A stretch of 13,746 nucleotides of DNA from JBGPIT01 sp041485125 (GCA_041485125.1 JBGPIT010000093.1:1-13746), one strand, 5' to 3'. Shown: positions 7,075 to 13,746, numbered from the stretch's first letter. Notes: generated by a model not told the origin, from the sequence alone. A program made the numbers and translations.

Positions 7075-7360
7075 GACCGGACGTCATCGGCGCCAGCTCG
7101 GGTCGGCGCGCCGGCGCACGGGTTCGGCGCGAGCCCCTGGGCGGGATCGGCGCATGGATGAAGTGGCCGGCACGCGACCGGTCCCCGTCCACGCCCAAAG
7201 GAACCGATTTTCCGTTGACGTCCGGCACCGCGCCGGGCAAACCGTTAGGGGGTCAAAACTCTCCGGCTTCGGAATATCCGAGCGGCGCGCGTCCTGGGGG
7301 TCAGGGCGTGGCGAACCGTGAGCCGACCGACGCGCCGCTTTGCTCCCGAGATCAAACAAA
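7075..7360 (+). other. Intergenic spacer without a recognisable gene
   Basis: A 286-bp gap between rarA and the exported protein. No open frame here shows family character. It contains a weak terminator-like hairpin (7179-7211), a TTGACG (7215-7220) without a convincing -10 element at the right distance, a small inverted repeat TCGGA-ATA-TCCGA (7269-7281), and GGGGGTCA twice (7248-7255 and 7296-7303). Local base composition drops in G+C around 7200-7280, as expected for a promoter region, but I cannot place the promoter. Confidence 0.6.
7179..7211 (+). terminator. Possible rarA terminator
   Basis: CGGTCC (7179-7184) pairs with GGAACCG (7200-7206) with one bulged A and a 15-nt loop, followed by ATTTT (7207-7211). 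The stem is short and the T-tract is only four bases, so this is tentative. Confidence 0.22.
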
Positions 7361-8299
7361 ATGACCAACGTCCGCCTGATTCTTGCTCTCTTCTGTGTCC
7401 TCGCGCTGCGCACGCAGGTCGATGCGCAAACCGGCCGCACGGTGTCCTACACCGAAGCGTCGTCGACGCTGGTGATGCCGTTCGATCTCACCGGCGGCAA
7501 GCAGAGCTTCGCGCTGGTCAGCAAGGTCGGCGTCGATCTCGGCACGCCGCTCCGCACGCACTGGATCTACTATTCCGCCGATTGCCGGCACCTGGCCGAC
7601 CTCGACGTCACGCTCACCGACAACGACACCACGATCGTCGACCCGTCGCACCTCCAGGCCGAATCGCAGGCGGCCGGCGCGAAGGTCAATCAGAAGACCG
7701 GCCCGATCGGCGATCTGACCGGCGAGCGCGGCGCCGTCTTCGTGAGCACCACGGTCGGCACGCCGCAGCTCGCCGGCGCCTGGACGATCGCGGACCCGGC
7801 GAGCGGCGCGAGCTTCGCCTACGATGCGATCGGCATCACCGAGGCGGGCGACATCGATCCGCCCTTCCGCCACGACGCCGCTGTCTCGGTGCAGACGTTC
7901 AATCCGCAGTCGCTCACGGGCTCCGAGATGATCATCATCGGCGTCCAAGACTTCTCGGCCGGCTTCGCACCGATCGATCGCAGCGTGTGCTGCGACATCC
8001 GCTTCGTCGACGCGGTCGAGGCGTCGATCTCGCTGCCCGACTTCTGCTTCGACTGCGTCGGTTTCGCCGCGATCAGCGCCGACCTCGCCGACGCGGACAC
8101 ACCGTCACTGCTGCCGGCGACGAGCTCGATCGCGAGCGCGGGCCTGCTCCAGTTCGAGGCGTGCCGCGCCGTCAACCCGAACAGCTCCGAGACGCCGCTC
8201 GACATCGACCAGGCGCTCTTCGTCTTCCACGGGCAAGAGGTCGGCCCGTTCGGCGTCGTCCTGAACGCCCGCTACACCGGCCGCCGACCACCCGGCTGA
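7361..8299 (+). CDS. Exported protein of unknown function with six mature cysteines
   Basis: 312 residues from ATG 7361. The N-terminus (MTNVRLILALFCVLALRTQ) is a short Sec signal peptide, with likely cleavage after VDA at residue 22. A TTG at 7340 would add seven residues before the signal and is not preferred. The mature part looks beta-rich, with many Asp, Gly, Ser and Thr and no membrane helix. It has six Cys: one in SADCRH, an adjacent pair in SVCCDI, two in DFCFDC and one in FEACRA, so up to three disulfides. I do not recognise the family. It stands alone on the plus strand between rarA and convergent truA, so context gives no functional hint beyond export. The stop codon is part of a terminator-like hairpin. 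Confidence 0.85.
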   Translation: MTNVRLILALFCVLALRTQVDAQTGRTVSYTEASSTLVMPFDLTGGKQSFALVSKVGVDLGTPLRTHWIYYSADCRHLADLDVTLTDNDTTIVDPSHLQAESQAAGAKVNQKTGPIGDLTGERGAVFVSTTVGTPQLAGAWTIADPASGASFAYDAIGITEAGDIDPPFRHDAAVSVQTFNPQSLTGSEMIIIGVQDFSAGFAPIDRSVCCDIRFVDAVEASISLPDFCFDCVGFAAISADLADADTPSLLPATSSIASAGLLQFEACRAVNPNSSETPLDIDQALFVFHGQEVGPFGVVLNARYTGRRPPG

Positions 8300-8328
8300 C
8301 GCGCGCCACGCCAGCGTCATCGCGCGTC
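8298..8328. terminator. Bidirectional hairpin between the exported-protein gene and truA
   Basis: GACGCGCG (8298-8305) and CGCGCGTC (8321-8328) form a perfect 8-bp stem. The loop contains a smaller ACGC/GCGT pair (8308-8311/8314-8317). On the plus strand GGATTT follows; on the minus strand the TruA stop and AAATCC precede. It begins within the stop codon of the plus-strand gene and ends five bases from the truA stop, as expected for a shared terminator of convergent genes. Confidence 0.55.
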
Positions 8329-8333
8329 GGATT

Positions 8334-9068
8334 TCAGTCGTACGCGACCGCGACGAGGATGAGACCCTGCGGCGGCGCGGTTCTGCCGGCGCGTGTACGA
8401 TCGCGGCCGGCGAGGATCGCCGCGACCTCGTCGGGCGTGAAGTCGCCGACGCCGACTTGGACCAGCGTCCCGACGATCGCCCGCACCATGTGCTTCAAGA
8501 ACGCGGTCGCCTCGATGCGGTAGATGCAGACGTTCTCGCTCTCGGTGAGACCGCTGTGCGTGACGGTGCGCACGGTGCTCTTGGCGTCGCAGTCGGCGGC
8601 GCGGAAGGCCGAGAAGTCGTGGGTTCCCGGCAACGTCGCGGCCGCGAGCCGCATGGCGTGCACGTCGAGCGGCCGCGGGAAGTGCCAGCTGAAGCGGTGC
8701 CAGAGCGCCGACCGCCAGGGTTGGTTCCAGATGCGGTACTCGTAGACGCGTGCACGCGCGTCGCGCCGCACGTCGAACTCGTCCGGCACCTCGTCGACGG
8801 CGCGGATCGCGACATCGGCGGGCGTACGCGCGTTCAGCGCGTTCCGGATCTCACGGCAGTCGAGGCGGTGCTCGCTCCGGAAGGTCGCGACCTGGCCCAA
8901 CGCGTGCACGCCGGTATCGGTCCGGCCGGCGGCGCGGACGCGCGCCGGGTGATGCAGCAGCGGCGCCAGCGCCTCCTCGATCGTGCCCTGCACGGAGCGC
9001 GCGTTCGGCTGCCACTGCCAGCCGTGGTACTCGGTGCCGTCGTACTCGAGGAGGAGCCGGTACTGCAT
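8334..9068 (-). CDS. truA: tRNA pseudouridine(38-40) synthase
   Basis: 244 residues, the normal size for TruA, which isomerises uridines 38, 39 and 40 in the anticodon arm of many tRNAs. The catalytic Asp51 lies in AGRTDTGVHA (47-56). The N-terminal LEYDGTEYHGWQWQP and VQGTIEEAL, the central YEYRIWN and the later FSAFRA and FLKHMVRAIVGTL are all family signatures. ATG 9068 fits the usual start, three residues before the first beta strand, yet has no Shine-Dalgarno; instead a long imperfect hairpin (9079-9138) ends ten bases upstream. It is the last gene of the leu-asd unit, 81 bp after asd, so it may be co-transcribed or have its own promoter in that gap. No catalytic residue is missing. Confidence 0.96.
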   Translation of the reverse strand: MQYRLLLEYDGTEYHGWQWQPNARSVQGTIEEALAPLLHHPARVRAAGRTDTGVHALGQVATFRSEHRLDCREIRNALNARTPADVAIRAVDEVPDEFDVRRDARARVYEYRIWNQPWRSALWHRFSWHFPRPLDVHAMRLAAATLPGTHDFSAFRAADCDAKSTVRTVTHSGLTESENVCIYRIEATAFLKHMVRAIVGTLVQVGVGDFTPDEVAAILAGRDRTRAGRTAPPQGLILVAVAYD

Positions 9069-9078
9069 CGCGCGCCGG

Positions 9079-9138
9079 CAGACGTTCAGCGACGCGGGGC
9101 CGCGCCGCGCATCGGGCGCCCCGCGACGACAGCGTCTG
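9079..9138 (-). promoter_or_regulatory. Strong hairpin in the asd-truA gap
   Basis: An inner perfect 8-bp stem, CGCGGGGC (9093-9100) with GCCCCGCG (9118-9125), has a 17-nt loop and two further pairs beyond an A/A mismatch. An outer stem, CAGACG (9079-9084) with CGTCTG (9133-9138), encloses it. No T-tract follows. Sitting ten bases before the truA ATG, it may terminate part of the leu-asd transcript, serve as an mRNA processing site, or control truA translation. Confidence 0.45.
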
Positions 9139-9149
9139 TCCTCACGGCC

Positions 9150-10178
9150 TCACAGCTCGCGGGTGAGGATCTCGGCGATCTGCACCGCGTTCAACGCCGC
9201 GCCCTTGCGGATGTTGTCCGCGGCCACCCAGAGCTGCAGGCCGGACGGGTGCGAGGGATCGTCGCGCACGCGGCCGACGTAGACCGCATCGGTGCCGGCG
9301 ACGTCGGCGGGCGTCGGGTATTCGAGATCGCTGCCGGGCTCGCACAGAATGACGCCCGGCGCCTCGCGCAGCAGGCTCCGCGCGTCGGCGGCGTCGAGCT
9401 TGCGCTCGGTCTCGACGGTAACCGCGACCGTGTGGCCGAAGAACGTCGCCACGCGTACGCACGTGACCGCCACCGGCAAGTCGTCGAGGTGGAGCACCTT
9501 GCGGCTCTCCGCGATCACCTTCGACTCTTCCTTGGTTGAACCGTCGTCGAGGAAATCGTCGACCTGGGGAACGACGTTGAAGGCGATGCGTCGCGCGAAC
9601 GGGCTCTTGGCGTCACCCTCGGCGACGTCGCGCAGGTTGAGCAAGTTCACGGTCTCGCGCGAGAGCGCCCCGATGCCGCGCTTGCCGGCACCCGAGACGG
9701 ATTGGTAGCTCGTCGCGACCACGCGCGCGAGGCCGACGGCGTCGGCGATCGGCTTCAACGCGACGACCATCGGGATGGTCGTGCAGTTCGGGCTCGCGAT
9801 GATGCCGCGACCGCGCTCGGCGATGTCGGCCGCGTTGACCTCCGGAACCACCAGCGGCACCAGCTCGTCGAGCCGGAAGACGCTGCTCTTGTCGATCACC
9901 ACCGCGCCCGCGTCGACGGCGATCGGCGCGTACTCGGCGCTCACCGCACCGCCGGCACAGAAGAACGCCATGTCGACGCCCGTGAAGGCGTCGGCGCTGA
10001 GCAGATCGACCCTGACCTCGCCGCCGCGGAACTCCACCAGCGCGCCGGCGGTGCGAGGCGACGCGAACAAGCGCACGTCGTCGACCGGAAACTCGCGCTC
10101 CGCGAGCACCTTCAATACCTCGGCGCCGACGAGGCCGGTCGCGCCGACGACGGCGACGGTGTATCCGCGTTCGGCCAT
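9150..10178 (-). CDS. asd: Aspartate-semialdehyde dehydrogenase
   Basis: 342 residues, typical of the shorter (about 340-aa) bacterial Asd. It reduces aspartyl phosphate to aspartate semialdehyde with NADPH, the branch point to lysine/diaminopimelate, methionine and threonine. The NADP-binding loop GATGLVG is at residues 12-18. The catalytic Cys132 lies in SPNCTTIP, and the motif SVSGAGKRG (160-168) follows. Arg242 and His249 lie in RVATFFGH, where many homologues have RVPVxxGH, so one conserved Pro is Ala here. The start at ATG 10178 is fixed by a GAGGAGG Shine-Dalgarno seven bases upstream that overlaps the leuB stop. The gap to leuB is 12 bp, so it is in the same transcript. Its place after leuB links leucine and aspartate-family amino acid synthesis. 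Confidence 0.97.
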   Translation of the reverse strand: MAERGYTVAVVGATGLVGAEVLKVLAEREFPVDDVRLFASPRTAGALVEFRGGEVRVDLLSADAFTGVDMAFFCAGGAVSAEYAPIAVDAGAVVIDKSSVFRLDELVPLVVPEVNAADIAERGRGIIASPNCTTIPMVVALKPIADAVGLARVVATSYQSVSGAGKRGIGALSRETVNLLNLRDVAEGDAKSPFARRIAFNVVPQVDDFLDDGSTKEESKVIAESRKVLHLDDLPVAVTCVRVATFFGHTVAVTVETERKLDAADARSLLREAPGVILCEPGSDLEYPTPADVAGTDAVYVGRVRDDPSHPSGLQLWVAADNIRKGAALNAVQIAEILTREL

Positions 10179-10185
10179 GCTACGG

Positions 10186-10192
10186 CCTCCTC
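10186..10192 (-). promoter_or_regulatory. asd ribosome binding site overlapping the leuB stop
   Basis: Minus-strand GAGGAGG at 10192-10186, seven bases before ATG 10178. Its first two bases belong to the leuB TGA (10193-10191), so termination of leuB and initiation of asd are probably coupled. Confidence 0.8.
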
Positions 10193-11252
10193 ACCCGGTC
10201 GCGACCGCGTCCGCGACCAGGTCGCCGACCTGTGACGTCGAGTACCCCATCCGGCCCGCTTGCATCGAGGTGAGCTTCTTCGAGACCACCTCGGCGATGG
10301 CGCGATCGACGCGCGCCGCGGCGTCGTGCTCACCGAGGTGCGCGAGCATCATCTGGCAGGCGGCGATCGCCGCCATCGGGTTGATCACGCCCTGACCGGT
10401 GTACTTCGGCGCCGAGCCGCCGATCGGCTCGAACATCGACACGCCCGACGGGTTGATGTTGCCGCCCGCGGCGATGCCCATGCCGCCCTGAATCATGGCG
10501 CCGAGATCGGTGATGATGTCGCCGAACATGTTGTCGGTGACCAGCACGTCGAACCACTCCGGATTCTTCACCATCCACATGCAGGTCGCGTCGACGTGGG
10601 CGTAGTCGCGCTTGACGTCGGGATAGTCCTTCGCCCCGACCTCGTGGAAGGCGCGCTCCCAGAGGTCGAAGGCGTAGGTGAGGACGTTGGTCTTGCCGAC
10701 CAGCGTGAGCGTCTTGGTCCTGTTCCGCTGGCGCGTGTAGTCGAAGGCGTAGCGCAGGCAGCGCTCGACGCCCTTGCGGGTGTTGATGGACTCTTGCACC
10801 GCGACCTCGTCCGGCGTGCCCTTCTTCAAGGTCCCGCCCGCGCCGGCGTAGAGCCCCTCGGTGTTCTCGCGCACGACCACGAAGTCGATCTGCTCCGGCC
10901 CCTTGTCTTTCAACGGCGTCTCGACCCCGGGGTAGAGCTTCACCGGCCGGAGGTTGATGTAGAGATCGAGCTCGAAGCGCAGATGCAGCAAGATCCCCTT
11001 CTCGAGGATGCCGGGCTTCACGTCGGGATGACCGATCGCGCCGAGCAGCACGGCGTCGAACTTGCGAAGGTCGTCGACGGCGCTCTCGGGCAGCACCTCT
11101 TTGGTGCGCAGGTAGCGGTCGCCCCCGAAATCGAACTGCGCCGACTCGTACGTGAAGCCGCACTTCTTGGCGGCGGCCGCCAGGACCTTCTCGGCCTCGG
11201 CCGTCACCTCCGGCCCCGTCCCATCACCTGGAATGATCGCGATCTTGTGCAC
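10191..11252 (-). CDS. leuB: 3-isopropylmalate dehydrogenase
   Basis: 353 residues, normal length. It oxidatively decarboxylates 3-isopropylmalate to 2-oxoisocaproate with NAD+. Substrate-binding residues in family terms are Arg92 (LHLRFELD), Arg102 (INLRPVK), Arg128 and Tyr135 (VVRENTEGLY), Lys187 (VGKTNVL) and metal-binding Asp221, Asp245 and Asp249 (DNMFGDIITD). The loop before Arg92 (GAIGHPDVKPGILEKGILL) differs from the E. coli-type KWD loop and looks like the variant of actinobacterial, planctomycete and deltaproteobacterial enzymes. Relatives in this superfamily use isocitrate, homoisocitrate or tartrate, but the leuCD context decides for leuB. The GTG start at 11252 is set by an AGGGAGGT Shine-Dalgarno. 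The gaps are 10 bp to leuD and 12 bp to asd. Confidence 0.95.
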   Translation of the reverse strand: MHKIAIIPGDGTGPEVTAEAEKVLAAAAKKCGFTYESAQFDFGGDRYLRTKEVLPESAVDDLRKFDAVLLGAIGHPDVKPGILEKGILLHLRFELDLYINLRPVKLYPGVETPLKDKGPEQIDFVVVRENTEGLYAGAGGTLKKGTPDEVAVQESINTRKGVERCLRYAFDYTRQRNRTKTLTLVGKTNVLTYAFDLWERAFHEVGAKDYPDVKRDYAHVDATCMWMVKNPEWFDVLVTDNMFGDIITDLGAMIQGGMGIAAGGNINPSGVSMFEPIGGSAPKYTGQGVINPMAAIAACQMMLAHLGEHDAAARVDRAIAEVVSKKLTSMQAGRMGYSTSQVGDLVADAVATG

Positions 11253-11256
11253 TCCG

Positions 11257-11262
11257 ACCTCC
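11257..11262 (-). promoter_or_regulatory. leuB ribosome binding site
   Basis: Minus-strand GGAGGT (11262-11257), within AGGGAGGT, four bases before the GTG at 11252 and immediately after the leuD TAG (11265-11263). It supports the GTG as the leuB start. Confidence 0.8.
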
Positions 11263-11868
11263 CTAGTCTTCTACGATCTGGTTCAACGGCACCTGCGAGC
11301 CGGCATCCGGCTCCACGGTGTTCGGTATCATCCCTGTTTGCCGGGCGTACGCGAAGAGGCCGCCGGCGTCGATCACCGGCCGCGCGTCACCGAGCGATTG
11401 CAGCTCGAAGCGCTTGCCGGTGCGGAGATTGGTGAGCGTGCTCGTGTCGAGGTCGAGCTCGGCGTCGTCGCCGGTGCGGAACTCGCCGACGAGGCGGATC
11501 GGCGTCTCGACGGGATAGAGCTCGCCGGTCGCGACGCAGTTACGGAAGAAGATGCGGGCGTACGACTCCGCCACCACCGCCTTGCCGCCCGCGGCGCCGA
11601 TCGCGATCGGGGCGTGCTCGCGCGACGAGCCGCAGCCGAAGTTTCGTCCGCCGACGATGATCGGATAGCGCGTCTTCGTTCCGCCCTCCGGCACGAACGG
11701 CTGGTTGCCCTCCGGGAGCCCCGCGAAGGCGTAGCTGCCGAGCTTCTCGTACTCTTCGGGAATCGTCGGCACGAGGTTCAGGTAGTGCGCCGGGATGATC
11801 TGATCGGTATCGATGTTGTCGCCGAGGACGAACACCGGACCACGGATGGCGCCGGTCGTGGCGGTCAC
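11263..11868 (-). CDS. leuD: 3-isopropylmalate dehydratase small subunit
   Basis: 201 residues from GTG 11868, which overlaps the leuC stop as GTGA (11865-11868); a GAGGTG Shine-Dalgarno lies five bases upstream. The same frame stays open further upstream, but only as a leuC shadow. LeuD forms the swivelling domain of isopropylmalate isomerase, which with LeuC converts 2- to 3-isopropylmalate. It shows GDNIDTDQIIPAHYL (16-30), GGRNFGCGSSREHAPIAIG (73-91) and AVVAESYARIFFRN (97-110). The segment LVPTIPEEYEKLGSYAFAGLP matches, as I remember it, the plant plastid small subunit better than the E. coli type. Past about residue 155 the C-terminal ~45 residues are less conserved. The complex with LeuC is expected at 1:1. 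Confidence 0.95.
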   Translation of the reverse strand: MTATTGAIRGPVFVLGDNIDTDQIIPAHYLNLVPTIPEEYEKLGSYAFAGLPEGNQPFVPEGGTKTRYPIIVGGRNFGCGSSREHAPIAIGAAGGKAVVAESYARIFFRNCVATGELYPVETPIRLVGEFRTGDDAELDLDTSTLTNLRTGKRFELQSLGDARPVIDAGGLFAYARQTGMIPNTVEPDAGSQVPLNQIVED

Positions 11869-13178
11869 GGCCGCACCTCGTCCAGCATCTCGCGGGGATC
11901 GGTGATGCGGCCGGTCACCGCCGAGGCGGCGACCGTGTAGGGCGACGCCAGATAGACCTCGGCGTACTTCGACCCCATGCGACCCGGGAAGTTGCGGTTC
12001 GTGGTCGAGATGCAGACCTCCGGACCGTTCAGCCGGCCGAAGGTGTCTTTCGGGCCCCCGAGGCAGGCCGCGCACGAGGCGTCGAGCGAGATGGTGCAGC
12101 CCGCCGCCTGGAAGATCTCGAGCAGCGTCTGGCCGGCGATGCGCTCGGTGCGGATCGCCTGCGAGATCTCGGTCGTCGCGGGGACGAGGAAAGTATCGAC
12201 GGCGACCTTGCGACCGCGCATGATCTCGGCGGCGTTGACGAAGTCGGTGAGCTTTCCGCCGGTGCACGAGCCGATGTAGGCGCGTGTCAGACGCACCTCG
12301 CCGAGGTCGCGGGCGATCGCCCTGTTGTCGGGCGAGTGCGGCTTGGCGACCGTCGGCTCGATCGCGCCGGCGTCGTAGACCTTCTCGAAGACGTACTCGG
12401 CAGCCGCATCGGGTGCGACCGGCTCGAATGTGTTGGACGTCCGGCCGCGGAGATAGTCGAACGTCGTCTGGTCGGCGCCGATGACGCCGTTCTTGCCTCC
12501 GGCCTCGATCACCATGTTGCAGAGGACCATGCGCTCTTCCATGGTGAGGCGCTCGACCGCCTCGCCGGCGAACTCCATCGCCTTGTAGGTCGCGCCGTCG
12601 ACGCCGATGTCGCCGATCACGTGCAGGACGACGTCCTTCGCGAGCACGTACGGCGGGAACTCGCCCTCGAAGACGAAGCGCATCGTCGGCGGCACCTTCA
12701 CCAGCAGCTTGCCGGTGCCGAGGATGAAAGCGGCGTCGGTGTTGCCGATGCCGGTCGCGAACTCGTTGAAGGCGCCCGCCGTGCAGGTATGGGAGTCGGT
12801 GCCGAAGAGGACCTCGCCGGGCCGCGTGTGACCCTCCTCCGGCAGCGCGACGTGGCAGACACCCTTATAGTCCTTGGTCCCGACGTCGTAGAAATGCGGG
12901 ATCCCCTGCTCGCGCACGAACTCGCGCAGGATGTCGACGTTGCGATGGCACTTGTCGTCGGCCGTGAAGATGTAGTGGTCCGGGATGATCACGACCTTCT
13001 CCGGGTCCCACACCTTCGCGTTCTTCCCGAACTCGCGCTTGAAGATGCCGATCGTGCCGGGTCCGCACACGTCGTGGGTCATGAGCACGTCGACGTTCAC
13101 CCAGACGTTGTCGCCCGGCCCGACCGCGCTCTTGCCCGACTTCCGCGCCAGGATCTTCTCGGTCATCGTCATCGCCAT
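11865..13178 (-). CDS. leuC: 3-isopropylmalate dehydratase large subunit
   Basis: 437 residues, within the 415-470 range of the LeuC/HacA group of the aconitase superfamily. It carries the [4Fe-4S] cluster of isopropylmalate isomerase: Cys305 in YIGSCTGGK, Cys369 and Cys372 in ASCAACLGG. GTDSHTCTAGAF (126-137) and STTNRNFPGRMG (391-402) are active-site motifs. Most bacterial LeuC have SCTNGR/SCTNSR where this has SCTGGK; the Gly-Gly-Lys form and the CLGGPKDTFGRLN segment recall plant plastid LeuC. Homoaconitase activity cannot be excluded from sequence, but the leuA-leuD-leuB neighbours favour leucine synthesis. ATG 13178 was chosen over ATGs at 13172 and 13166 because a GGAGGG lies nine bases upstream. 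It begins 2 bp after leuA and overlaps leuD by 4 bp. Confidence 0.95.
   Translation of the reverse strand: MAMTMTEKILARKSGKSAVGPGDNVWVNVDVLMTHDVCGPGTIGIFKREFGKNAKVWDPEKVVIIPDHYIFTADDKCHRNVDILREFVREQGIPHFYDVGTKDYKGVCHVALPEEGHTRPGEVLFGTDSHTCTAGAFNEFATGIGNTDAAFILGTGKLLVKVPPTMRFVFEGEFPPYVLAKDVVLHVIGDIGVDGATYKAMEFAGEAVERLTMEERMVLCNMVIEAGGKNGVIGADQTTFDYLRGRTSNTFEPVAPDAAAEYVFEKVYDAGAIEPTVAKPHSPDNRAIARDLGEVRLTRAYIGSCTGGKLTDFVNAAEIMRGRKVAVDTFLVPATTEISQAIRTERIAGQTLLEIFQAAGCTISLDASCAACLGGPKDTFGRLNGPEVCISTTNRNFPGRMGSKYAEVYLASPYTVAASAVTGRITDPREMLDEVRP
11874..11879 (-). promoter_or_regulatory. leuD ribosome binding site inside leuC
   Basis: Minus-strand GAGGTG (11879-11874), five bases before GTG 11868. 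It lies in the last codons of leuC (Asp-Glu-Val-Arg-Pro) and fixes the leuD start at the GTGA overlap. Confidence 0.7.
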
Positions 13179-13180
13179 CG

Positions 13181-13746
13181 TCAGGGTCCCTCCAGGCGGC
13201 CGCGCACGGCGTAGCGTTTGCGGTACTCGATCTTGTTGAGCGCGTTCAAGAACGCGAGCGCGCTCGCCATGATGATGTCGGTGTGGGCGCCCTGCCCGTT
13301 CGACGTGCCGGTCTCGTCGCGGATCAGACAGGACACCTCGCCCTGGGCGTCGGTGCCGCCGGTGATCGCCTTCACCGCGTAGCGCTCGAGCTTGCAGGTA
13401 GTGCCGGTCGCCTTCGCGATCGCCTTGTAGCAGGCGTCGACCATGCCGTCGCCGGTGCCGTGCTCGGTACGCTCCTCACCGTCGACCTTGATCCGCACCG
13501 TCGCGTGCGGCACGGCCTCGCTCGACGAGGTGACGTTCAGGTACGCGAGCTCGTAGCGATCGGGCACGCGCCGCGCCTCCTCGGCGACGATCGACATCAG
13601 GTCCTCGTCGTAGACGGTCTTCTTCTTGTCGGCGAGCGCCTTGAAGCGCTCGAACGCCTTGTTCATGTCGATCTCTTGCGCGGCGATGCCGAGCTCTTTC
13701 AGACGGTCGACGAAGGCGTGGCGGCCCGAGTGCTTGCCGAGGACGA
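13181..13746 (-). CDS. leuA: 2-isopropylmalate synthase, C-terminal part (truncated by window)
   Basis: The frame is open from the window edge to TGA 13183-13181 and gives the last 187 residues of a protein normally about 510-520 long. LeuA condenses acetyl-CoA with 2-oxoisovalerate, the first committed step of leucine synthesis. The first in-window residues, VLGKHSGRHAFVDRLKELGI, are the LeuA hallmark after the catalytic barrel. The rest is the C-terminal leucine-sensing domain, with HGTGDGMVDACYKAI, GEVSCLIRD and GAHTDIIMASALAFLNALNK. A homocitrate or citramalate synthase would share the fold, but the LGKHSGRHAF motif and the leuCDB context favour leuA. ATG 13666 is internal. Feedback inhibition by leucine is expected from the intact regulatory domain. 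The stop lies 2 bp before leuC. Confidence 0.95.
   Translation of the reverse strand, partial: VLGKHSGRHAFVDRLKELGIAAQEIDMNKAFERFKALADKKKTVYDEDLMSIVAEEARRVPDRYELAYLNVTSSSEAVPHATVRIKVDGEERTEHGTGDGMVDACYKAIAKATGTTCKLERYAVKAITGGTDAQGEVSCLIRDETGTSNGQGAHTDIIMASALAFLNALNKIEYRKRYAVRGRLEGP
13188..13193 (-). promoter_or_regulatory. leuC ribosome binding site inside leuA
   Basis: Minus-strand GGAGGG (13193-13188), nine bases before ATG 13178. It lies in the last codons of leuA (Leu-Glu-Gly-Pro) and decides for the first of three closely spaced ATG codons. Confidence 0.65.

Noticed and set aside
7340..7360. TTG start for the exported protein
   Set aside because: It would add seven residues ahead of a complete signal peptide that starts at ATG 7361.
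4374..7364. 996-codon open frame on the plus strand
   Set aside because: It runs through recN, nadK and rarA in wrong frames, with low-complexity Arg/Pro/Ala composition and no domain.
7361..7400. Lipoprotein signal around Cys12 of the exported protein
   Set aside because: The Cys lies inside the hydrophobic core, too close to the N-terminus and followed by more hydrophobic residues; a Sec cleavage site after VDA fits better.

Overview
This is a GC-rich bacterial chromosome segment with tightly packed housekeeping genes. The house style suggests a deltaproteobacterial-type lineage (Myxococcota, Desulfobacterota or Binatia-like). The grounds are the myxobacterial Cys-rich (DUF4215-type) module in the first gene, the large secreted Cys-rich repeat protein, GTG starts with stop/start overlaps, and the leuACDB-asd-truA gene order. 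This placement is an inference from gene content, not from a marker gene.

Layout. (1) Positions 1-2525, plus strand: the 3' part of a giant secreted-type protein. It has 19 tandem ~32-residue modules, 18 of which match the C-terminal half of the eukaryotic ADAM/snake-venom disintegrin domain in cysteine spacing and key residues. These are followed by a DUF4215-like module and a ~160-residue C-terminal domain. The 5' end lies outside the window. (2) Positions 2604-5618, minus strand: nadK-recN-small membrane protein, with recN and the small gene overlapping by GTGA. (3) Positions 5686-7074, plus strand: rarA, divergent from nadK across a 67-bp spacer. (4) A 286-bp spacer without a recognisable gene, then 7361-8299, plus strand: an unrecognised exported Cys-containing protein. 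(5) Positions 8334-13746, minus strand: leuA (partial)-leuC-leuD-leuB-asd-truA, with gaps of 2 bp, -4 bp, 10 bp, 12 bp and 81 bp.

How the genes work together. The leu genes encode the whole route from acetyl-CoA plus 2-oxoisovalerate to 2-oxoisocaproate. The final transamination is not encoded here. asd supplies aspartate semialdehyde for Lys/Met/Thr/diaminopimelate synthesis. truA modifies tRNA anticodon arms. NadK makes NADP+. RecN and RarA act in double-strand-break repair and at stalled forks, so the nadK/recN and rarA pair forms a small genome-maintenance cluster.

The most unusual element is the disintegrin-like repeat array. It looks like a bacterial surface or adhesion protein built from a module best known in animal integrin-binding proteins. 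Its first copies are almost identical at the DNA level, implying recent expansion. No CRISPR, transposase, tRNA or rRNA gene was seen.
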